13,850 bases of DNA from Pseudomonadota bacterium (GTDB lineage Bacteria; Pseudomonadota; Gammaproteobacteria; Acidiferrobacterales; Acidiferrobacteraceae): positions 1-13,850 of the forward strand of contig JAJZZU010000029.1 in the NCBI GenBank assembly GCA_021797365.1, read 5' to 3'. The position numbers and the translations under genes are program-made. Below the pieces are notes generated by a model. The model ran no database searches, was not told where the DNA came from, and worked only from the letters and a program-made list of their open reading frames with translations. This document shows, in pieces, positions 1-7,393 of the stretch (its first letter is position 1; every line of letters starts with the position of its first letter).

Positions 1-706
1 CGTCGTCGCCTGGGTGCTCGGGCCGGGACGCTTCCCCTGGCGACCAGAACACTACGAAGCGGTGTCCGTGTTCGGCGCCCTTGCGGATCAGGGCCGCGAA
101 GTTCTCGAGCGGCCATCGGTTCTCGTCTTCACGAGCGCTGATGTGGAGGCCGATCGCCTGTCCATAGCCGCGGCTCGCCAAGGACTCACGGGCGCCTGCG
201 ATCGCCTCTGACGCCAATATCAGGCGCGGCGCGGGCGGCGGGCCCAGGATGTTGAGTGCGCCAAGCAGTCCATAAACCCTTTCGACTTCATGGAGCGGCC
301 GGTCGGCGCCCTGGTCCAGAATCTGCTCGGCGATGCCGGCTAGGCGGGTCAGGCTGCGCATCTCGGAGCGCGGGCGGCTACCGGCATGCAGGGCCGTATG
401 ATAGCGCTCCCGGCGCAGCCCCGCGACGAGCGTGAATCGGTCGCGCACAAGCGCCAGCGTTCCCGCACCCGGCCTGTGTTTAGACTTCACGTAGACGTGA
501 ATGCGATCGAGCCATGGGTTGCCGTCAAGCAGCGGGGCATTGTAGGAATTGACGAGTGCGCCGATGTGGGCGTCTGGGTAATGGCGACGGATGCCCTCGA
601 ATACAGGCAGTGTGCATATGAGGTCACCGATATTATCGCGACGGACGACGAGAATACGCGGTGTTTCGCGCACTGGCTGGGAGATGGGGTCCGGTGGCAC
701 GGGCAT
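1..706 (-). CDS. Glycosyltransferase family 9 (heptosyltransferase-like), 3' end outside window
   Basis: This minus-strand frame is open from an ATG at 706-704 to the window edge (235 codons, no stop), so the gene is C-terminally truncated by the window. The N-terminus reads like an ADP-heptose:LPS heptosyltransferase-family protein: RILVVRRDNIGDLICTLPVF at about residues 18-37 is the usual GT9 first strand plus GD loop. It is followed by 'YPDAHIGALVNSYNAPLLDGNP', and near the edge by 'GLHISAREDENRWPLENF', which matches the start of the C-terminal nucleotide-sugar domain. The family moves heptose or related sugars onto lipid A-core at the inner membrane. An in-frame TAA at 727-725 lies just upstream, so 706 is the first ATG. 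No good Shine-Dalgarno is visible. It is divergent from asnB. The acceptor sugar cannot be inferred. Confidence 0.85.
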   Translation of the reverse strand, partial: MPVPPDPISQPVRETPRILVVRRDNIGDLICTLPVFEGIRRHYPDAHIGALVNSYNAPLLDGNPWLDRIHVYVKSKHRPGAGTLALVRDRFTLVAGLRRERYHTALHAGSRPRSEMRSLTRLAGIAEQILDQGADRPLHEVERVYGLLGALNILGPPPAPRLILASEAIAGARESLASRGYGQAIGLHISAREDENRWPLENFAALIRKGAEHGHRFVVFWSPGEASRPEHPGDD

Positions 707-833
707 GCCGGTAGTGTATCGGAATTACGGCGCAAAGGGTCCTTCCCAAACGCCCGCCACGTTGCTATCCCACAGGAAGTCGGTGTCTCGTTTGGAAACG
801 GCCATCGCTCATCCCTTACCCGCGCCCCCTTGG

Positions 834-839
834 TATGAT
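834..839 (+). promoter_or_regulatory. Possible -10 box for asnB
   Basis: TATGAT matches five of six consensus -10 bases and would start transcription about 15 bases before the asnB ATG. I find no good -35 at 17 or 18 bases upstream, so this is weak. It sits in the divergent gap between the partial GT9 and asnB. Confidence 0.2.
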
Positions 840-861
840 GCCCCACCATCTGGGAGGACTC

Positions 862-2679
862 ATGTGCGGGATTGGGGGATTTGTCGGTAAGCGGGTCGTC
901 GACCCCGGGCAGTGGGGGGCGATGCTCGCGGCCTTGAAGGTCCGTGGCCCCGATGCTCAAAAGGCCGTGTTGTGGGATGGATCTTTGCGGGAGACGAGCG
1001 GCGCGGGCACGGCCGGCCTTTTGCATGCGCGGCTTAGCATCCGCGATCCGCGTCCCGAGGCCGATCAGCCCATGGCCAATGCCCAAAGAGACATCTGGAT
1101 CTGCTTTAATGGCGAGGTCTATGACTACGAGGCCGACCGGGAGGAATTGCGGCGTCAGGGCTACGCCTTTCGCACCACGAGCGACACCGAGTTCATCCTT
1201 TATGCCTATGAGGCCTGGGGTGATGCTTTTGTCGAGCGGTTGCGTGGCATGTTCGCGATCATCATCCTTGATCTACGGCGCAAGCGGCTTTTTGCGGTAC
1301 GCGACCGGCTGGGACTAAAGCCCCTCCTCTACTATGCAGACGGCGACAATTTCGCGTTCGCCTCCACCCTGCGCGCCCTACTGCCCTATCTCGGAGACCA
1401 TGCTCGCATCGCCCCCGAGGCCATCGATGCCTATCTCGCCCACCGTTATATCCCCGCCCCCCTGACCCTGGCGCAGGGCGTCCGGCGGCTTGCCAACGGC
1501 ACCTATCTTACGTGGGAGTTCGGGCGGGGCGTGCCTCTGGAGTTACATGCGTACTGGCGCCCCACGCCTTTGGTCGCGGAATTCCAAAAAACGCTCGATC
1601 ATGCCGTCGCCTTGCGCACGGCCTCCGATCGGCCGGTGGGGATCTTCCTGAGCGGCGGCATCGATTCGGCGGTGGTGGCGTCGAGCCTCGTGCGCCAGGG
1701 CTACACCAATATCACTGCCTTTACCGCAACCTTTCCGGGGACTGCCTATGACGAGGGGCCGCAGGCTGCGCGCATGGCCCAGGCCCTGGGTCTTAGTCAC
1801 AGGGCGATACCCGTAGAGCCACGACTCGCTGACGACTTCGATCGCATCGTCGCTGATCTCGATGAGCCGTTCGCCGACCCTAGCGCCTTGCCGCTCTGGT
1901 ATCTGGCGCGCGATGCGACGAAAGAAGTCAAGGTGGTGCTGGGGGGTGACGGGGGTGATGAGTTGTTTGCCGGCTACAAGCGCTATCGCCAGCACCTGCG
2001 CAGCCGCTGGCGCGGGTCCGTCACGATGGCGCTTACCCATGACGGCCTGCCCTGGGAGAAGCCCGCGCGCTGGCGCGAGGAGCTGGGACTTACCTGGCAG
2101 GAGGCCTATGTGCTGCGATTCTCGGGACTGTCGCCGGCCGTGCGCCGTTATCTGCAGCCCGACCTTCGCGCGATGTCCCCCGTGCATTGGCAGGGCTTTC
2201 CCTCGTCTCAAAAAGGCGTGGCGGCCCTGCTGGACATCGATTTCGCGAACTACCTGCCGGAGTACATCCTGCGCAAGGGCGACCTCTGCACCATGGCTCA
2301 TGGTCTCGAGCTGCGCGCCCCGCTCCTCGATCACCGGTTCGTGGAGCTCGTGACCGGCCTGCCCCCGAACCGGCGCTTCACGCGTCCTGCGAAGGCCCTC
2401 CTGGTCGAGACCTGCCAGGTCTGCCAGGACGAGGGCCTGTTGACCGCCAAGAAGCGCGGCTTCTCGCCGCCCTTGAATCGCTGGTTGCGTGAAGACCTTT
2501 TTACGCGGCTCCCGGACCTTGGGAAACGCTTGGCGGCGGCCACCCACGGCCAGCTCGAGGCGCAGCGTGTCGAGACTCTGGTCGCGGCCTACATCGGTGG
2601 CTTCGACAAGCTCGCGGAGCCGGTCTACCAGCTGCTGGTGCTGGACGCCGCCCTGCGGTCCCTCGGCCTTGCGGCCTGA
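862..2679 (+). CDS. asnB: Asparagine synthase (glutamine-hydrolysing), AsnB type
   Basis: ATP-dependent amidotransferase that hydrolyses glutamine in an N-terminal Ntn domain and channels ammonia to an adenylated carboxylate in a C-terminal synthetase domain. The start at 862 is chosen because it gives Met-Cys-Gly-Ile (Cys2 is the glutaminase nucleophile) and has GGGAGG at 852-857; the ATGs at 835/838 would bury the Cys. Visible motifs: LSIRD and QPM near residue 70, FNGEVYDY (glutamine pocket), TTSDTEFIL, the PPi loop SGGIDS at 264-269, and GGDGGDELFAGY at 361-372. At 605 residues it is somewhat longer than E. coli AsnB (554) and complete. It converges with a GT9 operon, leaving 7 bases between stops. 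Homologues in glycan loci may amidate sugar acids instead of aspartate, so either free asparagine synthesis or glycan amidation is possible. Confidence 0.93.
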   Translation: MCGIGGFVGKRVVDPGQWGAMLAALKVRGPDAQKAVLWDGSLRETSGAGTAGLLHARLSIRDPRPEADQPMANAQRDIWICFNGEVYDYEADREELRRQGYAFRTTSDTEFILYAYEAWGDAFVERLRGMFAIIILDLRRKRLFAVRDRLGLKPLLYYADGDNFAFASTLRALLPYLGDHARIAPEAIDAYLAHRYIPAPLTLAQGVRRLANGTYLTWEFGRGVPLELHAYWRPTPLVAEFQKTLDHAVALRTASDRPVGIFLSGGIDSAVVASSLVRQGYTNITAFTATFPGTAYDEGPQAARMAQALGLSHRAIPVEPRLADDFDRIVADLDEPFADPSALPLWYLARDATKEVKVVLGGDGGDELFAGYKRYRQHLRSRWRGSVTMALTHDGLPWEKPARWREELGLTWQEAYVLRFSGLSPAVRRYLQPDLRAMSPVHWQGFPSSQKGVAALLDIDFANYLPEYILRKGDLCTMAHGLELRAPLLDHRFVELVTGLPPNRRFTRPAKALLVETCQVCQDEGLLTAKKRGFSPPLNRWLREDLFTRLPDLGKRLAAATHGQLEAQRVETLVAAYIGGFDKLAEPVYQLLVLDAALRSLGLAA

Positions 2680-2691
2680 CAGCCGGTCAGG
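2675..2691. terminator. Hairpin across the convergent stop codons of asnB and GT9
   Basis: CCTGAC (2675-2680) and GTCAGG (2686-2691) form a perfect 6-bp stem with a 5-base loop. The asnB stop lies in one arm and the minus-strand GT9 stop in the other. On the plus side GCTGTTTCTT follows, a poor T tract. It may act as a weak bidirectional terminator; the stem is short. Confidence 0.35.
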
Positions 2692-3808
2692 GCTGTTTCT
2701 TGGCTAGGACAGCGGCAATGGCGCCAAGGACATTTTCCTGCGAGATCCCCGTGCTGCAGCGGGCGGCGAAGGCGCAATCCTCGGGGCTACGCACGCACGT
2801 CCGAATCCACGGGCGGCTCCGTTCGAAGAGTACCGTCTCGTCGCGACAAGGTATATCGGCACGGGTCACCGCTCGGTAGGGGGCGGCCGCGTAGAATTCT
2901 ATTGGACCGTAGAGGGCCGCTTGGCCGGGCCCGAAGAGCACGACGGATGGCGTTCTCGTAACGCGCGCCAGGTGCGCTATGCCCGTATCCACGGAAACGA
3001 GAAGGCGGGCCGCGGTCAGCAGATGCCACATGTCGCGCAGGTCCAGTCGTCCGGCGAGGTTCTGAAATTGCCCCTCGGGGTCGACCGCGTGTGCCAGCGC
3101 CTCCTGCCCTGGGCCCGCGCTCAAGATGACATGGAGCCCTTGTCGGGTGAGTGCCACTGCCACTTCGCGCCAGTGTGTCGCTGGCCAATACTTGAGCGGG
3201 GAGCCTGCGCCGAGATGCAAGACGGCATAGGGGATTTCGGGCAGCACGAATCTCCCCGGTCCGGGGGCTGGCCAGTCCTTGGGGTCGAAGCGTTCGCCGT
3301 CGGCCCGGTTGCTTCCGGCGAGCGCCGCCATCATGTCGGGCAGGGTCGTAAGCCGATCGGGCGGGGATATGGCCTCGTCCAGTGATGCCCGATAATACCA
3401 AGCGCCACCAGCGTAGCCGCGCACCCAGCGGGCACCGGCGGCACGCGCAAGCCAACCATGACGGCTTTGGGCCGGTACGATGGCAAGATCGAAGGGTCCG
3501 AGGGCACGCAGGCGATCCAGGCTGTGGCGATCACGGGGGTCGAACGGCACAGTCACCACACCGTAGGGCCGCCCTTCGTAAAGCGGGAGGAAGGCAGGCG
3601 GGCAGGTCATGACGAGGCGCGCGTGGGGGTACCGGTCCTTAAGTCGCGCCAAGAGCCCCGTCAACATCAGCGTGTCGCCCAAGAGCAGATTGTGCGCGAT
3701 CAGGACGCGGCGCATGTCTTCCACGGGGGGTCTGCGGCCGGCGCCGCGGGTCAGCGCGTGCCAGGCGATGCGCGCGCGCAACGGGAAGCGGCTCGCACGC
3801 CTAGCCAT
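2687..3808 (-). CDS. Glycosyltransferase family 9 protein (ADP-heptose:LPS heptosyltransferase family)
   Basis: Predicted cytoplasmic/peripheral GT-B transferase of the LPS core pathway, 373 residues. After a basic N-terminal stretch it shows RRVLIAHNLLLGDTLMLTG (about residues 33-51), the GT9 first strand and GD loop, and later 'AVLHLGAGSPLKYWPATHW' and SVDTGIAHL (about 272-280) followed by PSVVLFGPG, the diagnostic donor-binding region. Three Cys near the C-terminus (TCVRSPEDCAFAARC) are typical of many GT9 proteins. The start is placed at 3808, with AGGA nine bases upstream; ATG 3814 is an alternative, and 3712 would begin right at the Rossmann strand. The frame is open to 3988, but that part lies inside the upstream GT4. 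It overlaps that gene's stop (3803-3801), so the two are probably translationally coupled. Donor and acceptor unknown. Confidence 0.88.
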   Translation of the reverse strand: MARRASRFPLRARIAWHALTRGAGRRPPVEDMRRVLIAHNLLLGDTLMLTGLLARLKDRYPHARLVMTCPPAFLPLYEGRPYGVVTVPFDPRDRHSLDRLRALGPFDLAIVPAQSRHGWLARAAGARWVRGYAGGAWYYRASLDEAISPPDRLTTLPDMMAALAGSNRADGERFDPKDWPAPGPGRFVLPEIPYAVLHLGAGSPLKYWPATHWREVAVALTRQGLHVILSAGPGQEALAHAVDPEGQFQNLAGRLDLRDMWHLLTAARLLVSVDTGIAHLARVTRTPSVVLFGPGQAALYGPIEFYAAAPYRAVTRADIPCRDETVLFERSRPWIRTCVRSPEDCAFAARCSTGISQENVLGAIAAVLAKKQP

Positions 3809-4940
3809 GCCCATCTTTCCTGCGCAGGAGCTCCTCGTAGAAGGCCACGAAACGTTCACCCATGAGGCGCAGGTCATAGGGTTCGATGGCGGTGCGGGCC
3901 GCCTGGCCCATCTCTGAGCATCGCACAGGATCGAGAAGTGGCGCGCAGGTCTCTGCAAGGCCGTCGGTGTCCTGGGCGTCGCGCACAAAGCCCGTCTCGC
4001 CTTCGACTAGCAACTCGGAGGTCCCAGCCGCGTGGCTCGTGACGACCGGGAGACCGCAGGCCATGGCCTCGAGTACGACATTGGGCGAAGGGTCGTAGAG
4101 GGCCGGCAGGATAAAGGCATCGGCAGCCCCATAAAACGGCCGGGGGTCGCTCTGGCGCCCGGCGAACCAGAGGCGGCCACTTAAGCCGAGCGCCTGCCCC
4201 AGCCGGCGGTAGCGCGCCTCGTGCCTATCCTGCCCCACCACGAGGAGGCCCGCCGAGGCCGGCAACCGGGCAATCGCCCTCATCGCCTCCGCGAGCCCCT
4301 TGCGGTAGAAGCCTGATCCCACGAACACGAACACCGTATCTCTAAGAGGGATGCCATGGCGCCCTCGTACCGCATCGCGCTCGGTTTTCACGCCCGGGTG
4401 GAAGTGCCGGATATCAACGCCGTTGTAGAGGATGACGAGTTTGGCGGCTGTCTGCGGGAAGGCTGCGGCGATCTCGTCATGCACCATGCGCGACCCGCAT
4501 ATGACGGCGCGCAGGCCCGGATGTGTGAGCGCCTTGGTCTCGGCGGCCAGCGCGTAGAGGTGGTAGGGGTTGAGCCGCAGCCGGATCCGTCCCCAGAGAC
4601 CCGCGGTCCTCCGACGTTGGGCAAGCCAGCTGCGATGCAGGCCGTCGCCGGCCCGAAAGATATCGGCGCACGCCATGCGTTCGTGGCTCTGCACGAGGTC
4701 CGCCTTCAGCATGCGCACCCTGCGGCAGGCACACAGGGCAAATCCGAGGTCCCGCCAGATCGACCCGAGATAGCGCGGGTTGCAGCGCGCGATGCGCATG
4801 TCGTCCGCACCCTGCGGCCAGTCGCGCGTTATAAGCGTGATCTCCACGCCCTGCGCGGATAGGGCCTGGGCGGCGCGCGCCACGAAGCGCTCGGCGCCGC
4901 CGTCCGGGCGGTAGCGTTGGCGGATCAGGACGACGCGCAT
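3801..4940 (-). CDS. GT4 glycosyltransferase, WaaG/RfaG-like
   Basis: 379-residue GT-B retaining glycosyltransferase, by family likely adding a hexose to the inner-core heptose of LPS on the cytoplasmic face. Features in order: RQRYRPDGGAERF at 7-19 (glycine-rich acceptor-side loop), 'QSHERMACADIFRAGDGLH', VILYNGVDIRHFHPG at the domain hinge, 'FVFVGSGFYRKGL', LLVVGQD, and DPSPNVVLEAMACGLP near 283-298. The last is the E-x7-E donor motif, with Asp replacing the first Glu, a variation I recall in other RfaG-like proteins. The ATG at 4940 lies inside the end of the upstream waaQ-like gene (16-base overlap) and its own stop overlaps the next GT9, so the three form one operon. Similarity to WaaG is recognised by eye (FYRKG, VVGQD), so glucosyltransferase I activity is an inference. 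Confidence 0.88.
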   Translation of the reverse strand: MRVVLIRQRYRPDGGAERFVARAAQALSAQGVEITLITRDWPQGADDMRIARCNPRYLGSIWRDLGFALCACRRVRMLKADLVQSHERMACADIFRAGDGLHRSWLAQRRRTAGLWGRIRLRLNPYHLYALAAETKALTHPGLRAVICGSRMVHDEIAAAFPQTAAKLVILYNGVDIRHFHPGVKTERDAVRGRHGIPLRDTVFVFVGSGFYRKGLAEAMRAIARLPASAGLLVVGQDRHEARYRRLGQALGLSGRLWFAGRQSDPRPFYGAADAFILPALYDPSPNVVLEAMACGLPVVTSHAAGTSELLVEGETGFVRDAQDTDGLAETCAPLLDPVRCSEMGQAARTAIEPYDLRLMGERFVAFYEELLRRKDGHG

Positions 4941-6040
4941 GCGCGTGTCTGGGTGTCCTCGAGGAGGTCCGCGATGGCCTGCAAGACCTCATCGACCCCC
5001 ACCGCCCCCATGCATTCACTCAGCTGTCCATCACCGCACCCGGCAAAGCCGCAGGGCCGGCAACCATAGGACGAGGCCGTCAGGACGCGCGCCGGCACCT
5101 GCCAGGGCGCCCACTCATGGTCTCCGCTCGGCCCGAAGATCGCGACCACGGGTGTGCCCATGGCCGAGGCCATGTGCATAGGCGCCGAATCCACGCCTAT
5201 GAAGAGCCGTGCCCTTTGCAAAAGGGCCGCAAGCTCCTTCAGGGTAAGTGCCCCACTCCAGTCGATAAGGGCATCCGAGGGCTGAAGCGGCGCCAGGATC
5301 TCGGCTATCACCTCGCGTTCCGCATCATCGGGCCCCGATGTCACGATAAGGGCGTGTCCCGCTGCCAGCAGCTGGCGCATGAGCGCGGTCATGGACGCGG
5401 CGGGCCAGGCCTTGAAGAGCCAGCGCGACGTCGGGTGGATGACGAGAAACGGCCGTGCGGAAAGCCCGGCGCGCGCAAGGCGCCCATCCACGCTGCTCCA
5501 CGCCTCGGGTCCGGCCACGAGGCGCAGGGTCTTCTCCTCGGGTGGTATCACAAGCCCCAGTCGGCGCAGGGCATCGAGATGGGTCTCGACCGTATGGCGT
5601 TGGCGGGCGGGAACGTCGTAGAGGTGCGTGAAGCTCTTGCGCCACCAGCGCCCGCGCCGCCCCGGGTAGCGGCGCGCCACCGCGTAGCGCGGCTTCAGGA
5701 TCCGGACGAGCAGCGCGCCGCGCGGGTGCTCGGTAAGATGCACAATAAGATCATAACGGCGGTCCTTCAAGGCCTTGAGCAAGCGCCTTTCGGTAGCGAT
5801 TTTCCGGAAAAGCGGCAGCTCGCGCGTTCGGCGGTCAATCGTGTGAATGGTGGTGATGTCGGGATTGAGGCGCAGCATGTCGAGGCTGTCTTTGTATATC
5901 AAGGCGTCCACCTCAATCCCAGGGATCAAGGCACGCAAAACGCGAAACACCGGCGCTGTCAGCAGCACGTCGCCGTGATGACGGAGCTTTATGACGAGGG
6001 CGCGGCGTACGACGGCGGGATCGATAGCATCGGGGAGCAT
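4925..6040 (-). CDS. waaQ: LPS core heptosyltransferase III-like protein (WaaQ/RfaQ), GT9
   Basis: Resembles E. coli WaaQ, which adds the branch heptose (HepIII) to HepII of the inner core using ADP-heptose. The match is recalled by eye: RRALVIKLRHHGDVLLTAPVF near the start (E. coli has RRILVIKLRHHGDMLLTTPV), 'DALIYKDSLDMLRLNPDI', WWRKSFTHL, 'FLVIHPTSRWLFKAWP', and GVDSAPMHMASAMGTPVVAIFGPSG starting near residue 282. A Cys cluster (YGCRPCGFAGCGDGQLSECM) follows. From ATG 6040 it has 371 residues, a normal family length. A GTG at 6076 would add 12 residues; neither start has a clear Shine-Dalgarno, and 6040 is preferred because family members begin shortly before the first strand. It is first in a three-gene operon (waaQ-like, GT4, GT9) and divergent from the GtrA gene at 6503. 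Confidence 0.9.
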   Translation of the reverse strand: MLPDAIDPAVVRRALVIKLRHHGDVLLTAPVFRVLRALIPGIEVDALIYKDSLDMLRLNPDITTIHTIDRRTRELPLFRKIATERRLLKALKDRRYDLIVHLTEHPRGALLVRILKPRYAVARRYPGRRGRWWRKSFTHLYDVPARQRHTVETHLDALRRLGLVIPPEEKTLRLVAGPEAWSSVDGRLARAGLSARPFLVIHPTSRWLFKAWPAASMTALMRQLLAAGHALIVTSGPDDAEREVIAEILAPLQPSDALIDWSGALTLKELAALLQRARLFIGVDSAPMHMASAMGTPVVAIFGPSGDHEWAPWQVPARVLTASSYGCRPCGFAGCGDGQLSECMGAVGVDEVLQAIADLLEDTQTRACASS

Positions 6041-6502
6041 CGCGCCACAATAACGAAGGCTTATGGGCTTGTCCACGAAGGGCAGGTCTCATGGCCTCAA
6101 GTGTTCTTGAAAGTTCGGTGCGGCGCCGCGCAGTCGGCGACGGCCGCAGGCCCGAAGGGCTGTTTTAACGGCTTACCGCAGGGGACGGCGATAGCGGCTC
6201 GGGCCCGCCCCCGCTCATGAGTCCCGGCTTAGCGTAGGTGTGCCGTAAAGGACCTTGAATCGGCCTATTCATGCGGGTTCGGGGCGAATAGTGGCCACGA
6301 AGTAGGGTTGGGCGGGGTCCTCACACACGAATTCCGGGCTGCCGGACGGTGGTTTAATCCCCCCGGCTTCAAGAAGAGGGCTGTAGACGGCAAAGGCAAG
6401 GCCGGTTCCCCGTCCCCCGGTTTTTGCTTCCGGCCGGTACCCTGAAGGGTCAGAACTCTGCTAGTATGTGCCTGACTTAGAAGAAGAATAAGGGGGATGT
6501 GA
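6041..6502. other. Divergent intergenic region, waaQ-like / GtrA
   Basis: About 460 bases between the waaQ-like start and the GtrA gene. I see no convincing gene on either strand. A minus-strand frame open from 6720 to 6265 is mostly the antisense of the GtrA gene and resembles no family. Promoters for both directions should lie here. I could not find a well-spaced -35/-10 pair: TAGTAT at 6462-6467 has no partner at the right distance. A 5-bp inverted repeat, TCAAG (6097-6101) and CTTGA (6106-6110), lies just upstream of the waaQ-like gene and is too short to interpret. Confidence 0.5.
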
Positions 6503-6910
6503 TTGGCAGCGGTAGTCTCCGTAGGCGCATACCGCCGATTTTTTGCCTTCGCGCTTGTCGGTACCTCGGGGTTCCTGGTCGATGCTGGAATCGTGCTCGG
6601 GCTTACCGAGCTCGGGCTGGGGGCGCTCGCCGCCCAGGCGGTGGCGTTCGCAGCGGCAGTCACGGCCACCTGGCTTGGCAACCGCCTCTGGACCTTTCGG
6701 GATTGCGCGGGTCGTCTCACGCTCCCCCAGGAATGGGCGCGTTATGTGTCGGCCAATACTGTGGGGTGGGTGGTCAATAACGGCGTCTATGGCCTGCTCG
6801 TTCTTTCGGTTCCACTCATGGCGCGTGAGCCGGTCTGGGCGGTGGCCGCGGGCTCGCTAGCTGGCCTTGCTTTCAATTATACCGCGACTCGCCGGGTGGT
6901 CTTTTCGTGA
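6503..6910 (+). CDS. GtrA-family membrane protein (putative lipid-linked sugar flippase)
   Basis: 135 residues, the usual GtrA-family length, with four predicted membrane helices: about 11-30 (FFAFALVGTSGFLVDAGIVL), 36-55, 75-98 (around VNNGVYGLLVLSV) and 106-125. Family marks are the GTSGFLVDAG start, the TWLGNRLWTF segment after helix 2, and the closing NYTATRRVVFS. GtrA proteins are thought to flip undecaprenyl-phosphate-linked sugar made by a partner GT2. Translation most likely starts at TTG 6503, because AGGGGG at 6490-6495 sits about seven bases upstream and the nearby ATG 6496 is followed directly by TGA. Its TGA is embedded in the GTGA that starts the next gene, so it was coupled to the GT2 at 6907, now truncated. 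It appears intact. Confidence 0.85.
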   Translation: MAAVVSVGAYRRFFAFALVGTSGFLVDAGIVLGLTELGLGALAAQAVAFAAAVTATWLGNRLWTFRDCAGRLTLPQEWARYVSANTVGWVVNNGVYGLLVLSVPLMAREPVWAVAAGSLAGLAFNYTATRRVVFS

Positions 6911-7065
6911 GCACGGCACACCCCGCGTCCGACTCCTCGGATGCGCCGCCTGTCCTATCGTTCGTAGTCCCCTGCTATAACGAGGCTGCCAACATCCGCG
7001 CGCTCTATGATCGGATACGCGCAGTCATGGCCGCGTGCCCCGAGACCTGGGAATGCGTGTGCGTC
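6907..7065 (+). pseudogene. N-terminal fragment of a GT2 (GtrB/DPM-like) glycosyltransferase, cut by an IS
   Basis: From GTG 6907, overlapping the GtrA stop, the frame reads about 53 native codons including LSFVVPCYNEAANIRALYDR at about residues 18-37. This is the classic first strand (VVPCYNE) of GT2 enzymes that transfer sugar to undecaprenyl phosphate. After WECVCV the family normally continues with the DDGS nucleotide-binding motif, but here the IS3 end begins and the frame stops at 7078-7080 inside it. No C-terminal remainder occurs on the other side of the IS or elsewhere in the window. Calling it a broken gtrB-type partner of the upstream GtrA is an inference from motif and coupling; the loss of the catalytic domain is directly visible. 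Confidence 0.8.
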
Positions 7066-7076
7066 GTAAGCTTCCC
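7066..7076 (+). repeat. Left terminal inverted repeat of IS3-family element
   Basis: GTAAGCTTCCC, exact reverse complement of 8254-8264. Confidence 0.8.
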
Positions 7077-7138
7077 CTAGGCTGACACAGGTACAAATTA
7101 GAGGTTTCTGCCGTCATAGACCCTGATGGGAGGAAGCC

Positions 7139-7381
7139 ATGAACAAGTCGAGATTCACCGAGACCCAGATCGTCACCATTTTGAAGCAGGTCGAAGCCAG
7201 GACGAAGGTGCAGGACATCTGCCGCGAGCACGGGATCAGCCACGCCACCTACTACCAGTGGAAGAGCAAGTACGGCGGTCTGGAAGCCTCGGACCTTAAA
7301 CGCCTGAAGGAGATGGAGGCCGAGAACAGTCGGTTAAAGCGCATGTACGCGGAGCTGGCGCTTGAGAACCAGGCGATCTAA
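7139..7381 (+). pseudogene. IS3-family OrfA (HTH DNA-binding protein), truncated by a frameshift
   Basis: 80 residues from ATG 7139, with a strong GGGAGGA at 7128-7134. It begins MNKSRFTETQIVTILKQ and has a helix-turn-helix around 'DICREHGISHATYYQWKSKYGG', then a leucine-rich coiled segment (DLKRLKEMEAENSRLKRMYAELALENQ), the standard OrfA layout of the IS407/IS51 group. It ends early at TAA 7379-7381. Removing T7379 lets the frame continue as KDLLGKL to TGA 7401-7403, the usual family ending. In that restored frame GGGAAAA (7391-7397) is positioned as a -1 slippery heptamer leading into orfB. The extra base therefore breaks both the OrfA end and the normal OrfAB fusion. Confidence 0.8.
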
Positions 7382-7393
7382 GGATCTCCTGGG

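Noticed and set aside
835..861. Upstream ATG starts for asnB at 835 and 838
   Set aside because: They would place residues before the catalytic Cys2, which must be N-terminal after Met removal; ATG 862 also has the better ribosome site.
487..1086. 199-codon minus-strand open frame overlapping the start of asnB
   Set aside because: Antisense to asnB and out of frame with the real GT9 on the same strand, whose motifs are in another frame; no family resemblance.
1543..2547. 334-codon minus-strand open frame inside asnB
   Set aside because: Antisense shadow in GC-rich DNA; composition rich in R, G, A and Q, and asnB motifs on the plus strand are complete.
3809..3988. N-terminal extension of the GT9 frame up to 3988
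   Set aside because: Lies within the GT4 coding region and reads as low-complexity nonsense; the start at 3808 or 3814 overlaps the GT4 stop as expected for coupled genes.
5117..6220. 367-codon plus-strand open frame
   Set aside because: Antisense of the waaQ-like gene, whose family motifs are unmistakable; no recognisable domain in the plus-strand translation.
6265..6720. 151-codon minus-strand frame over the waaQ-GtrA intergenic region
   Set aside because: Overlaps the GtrA gene antisense; A/S/P/T-rich and without family signature.
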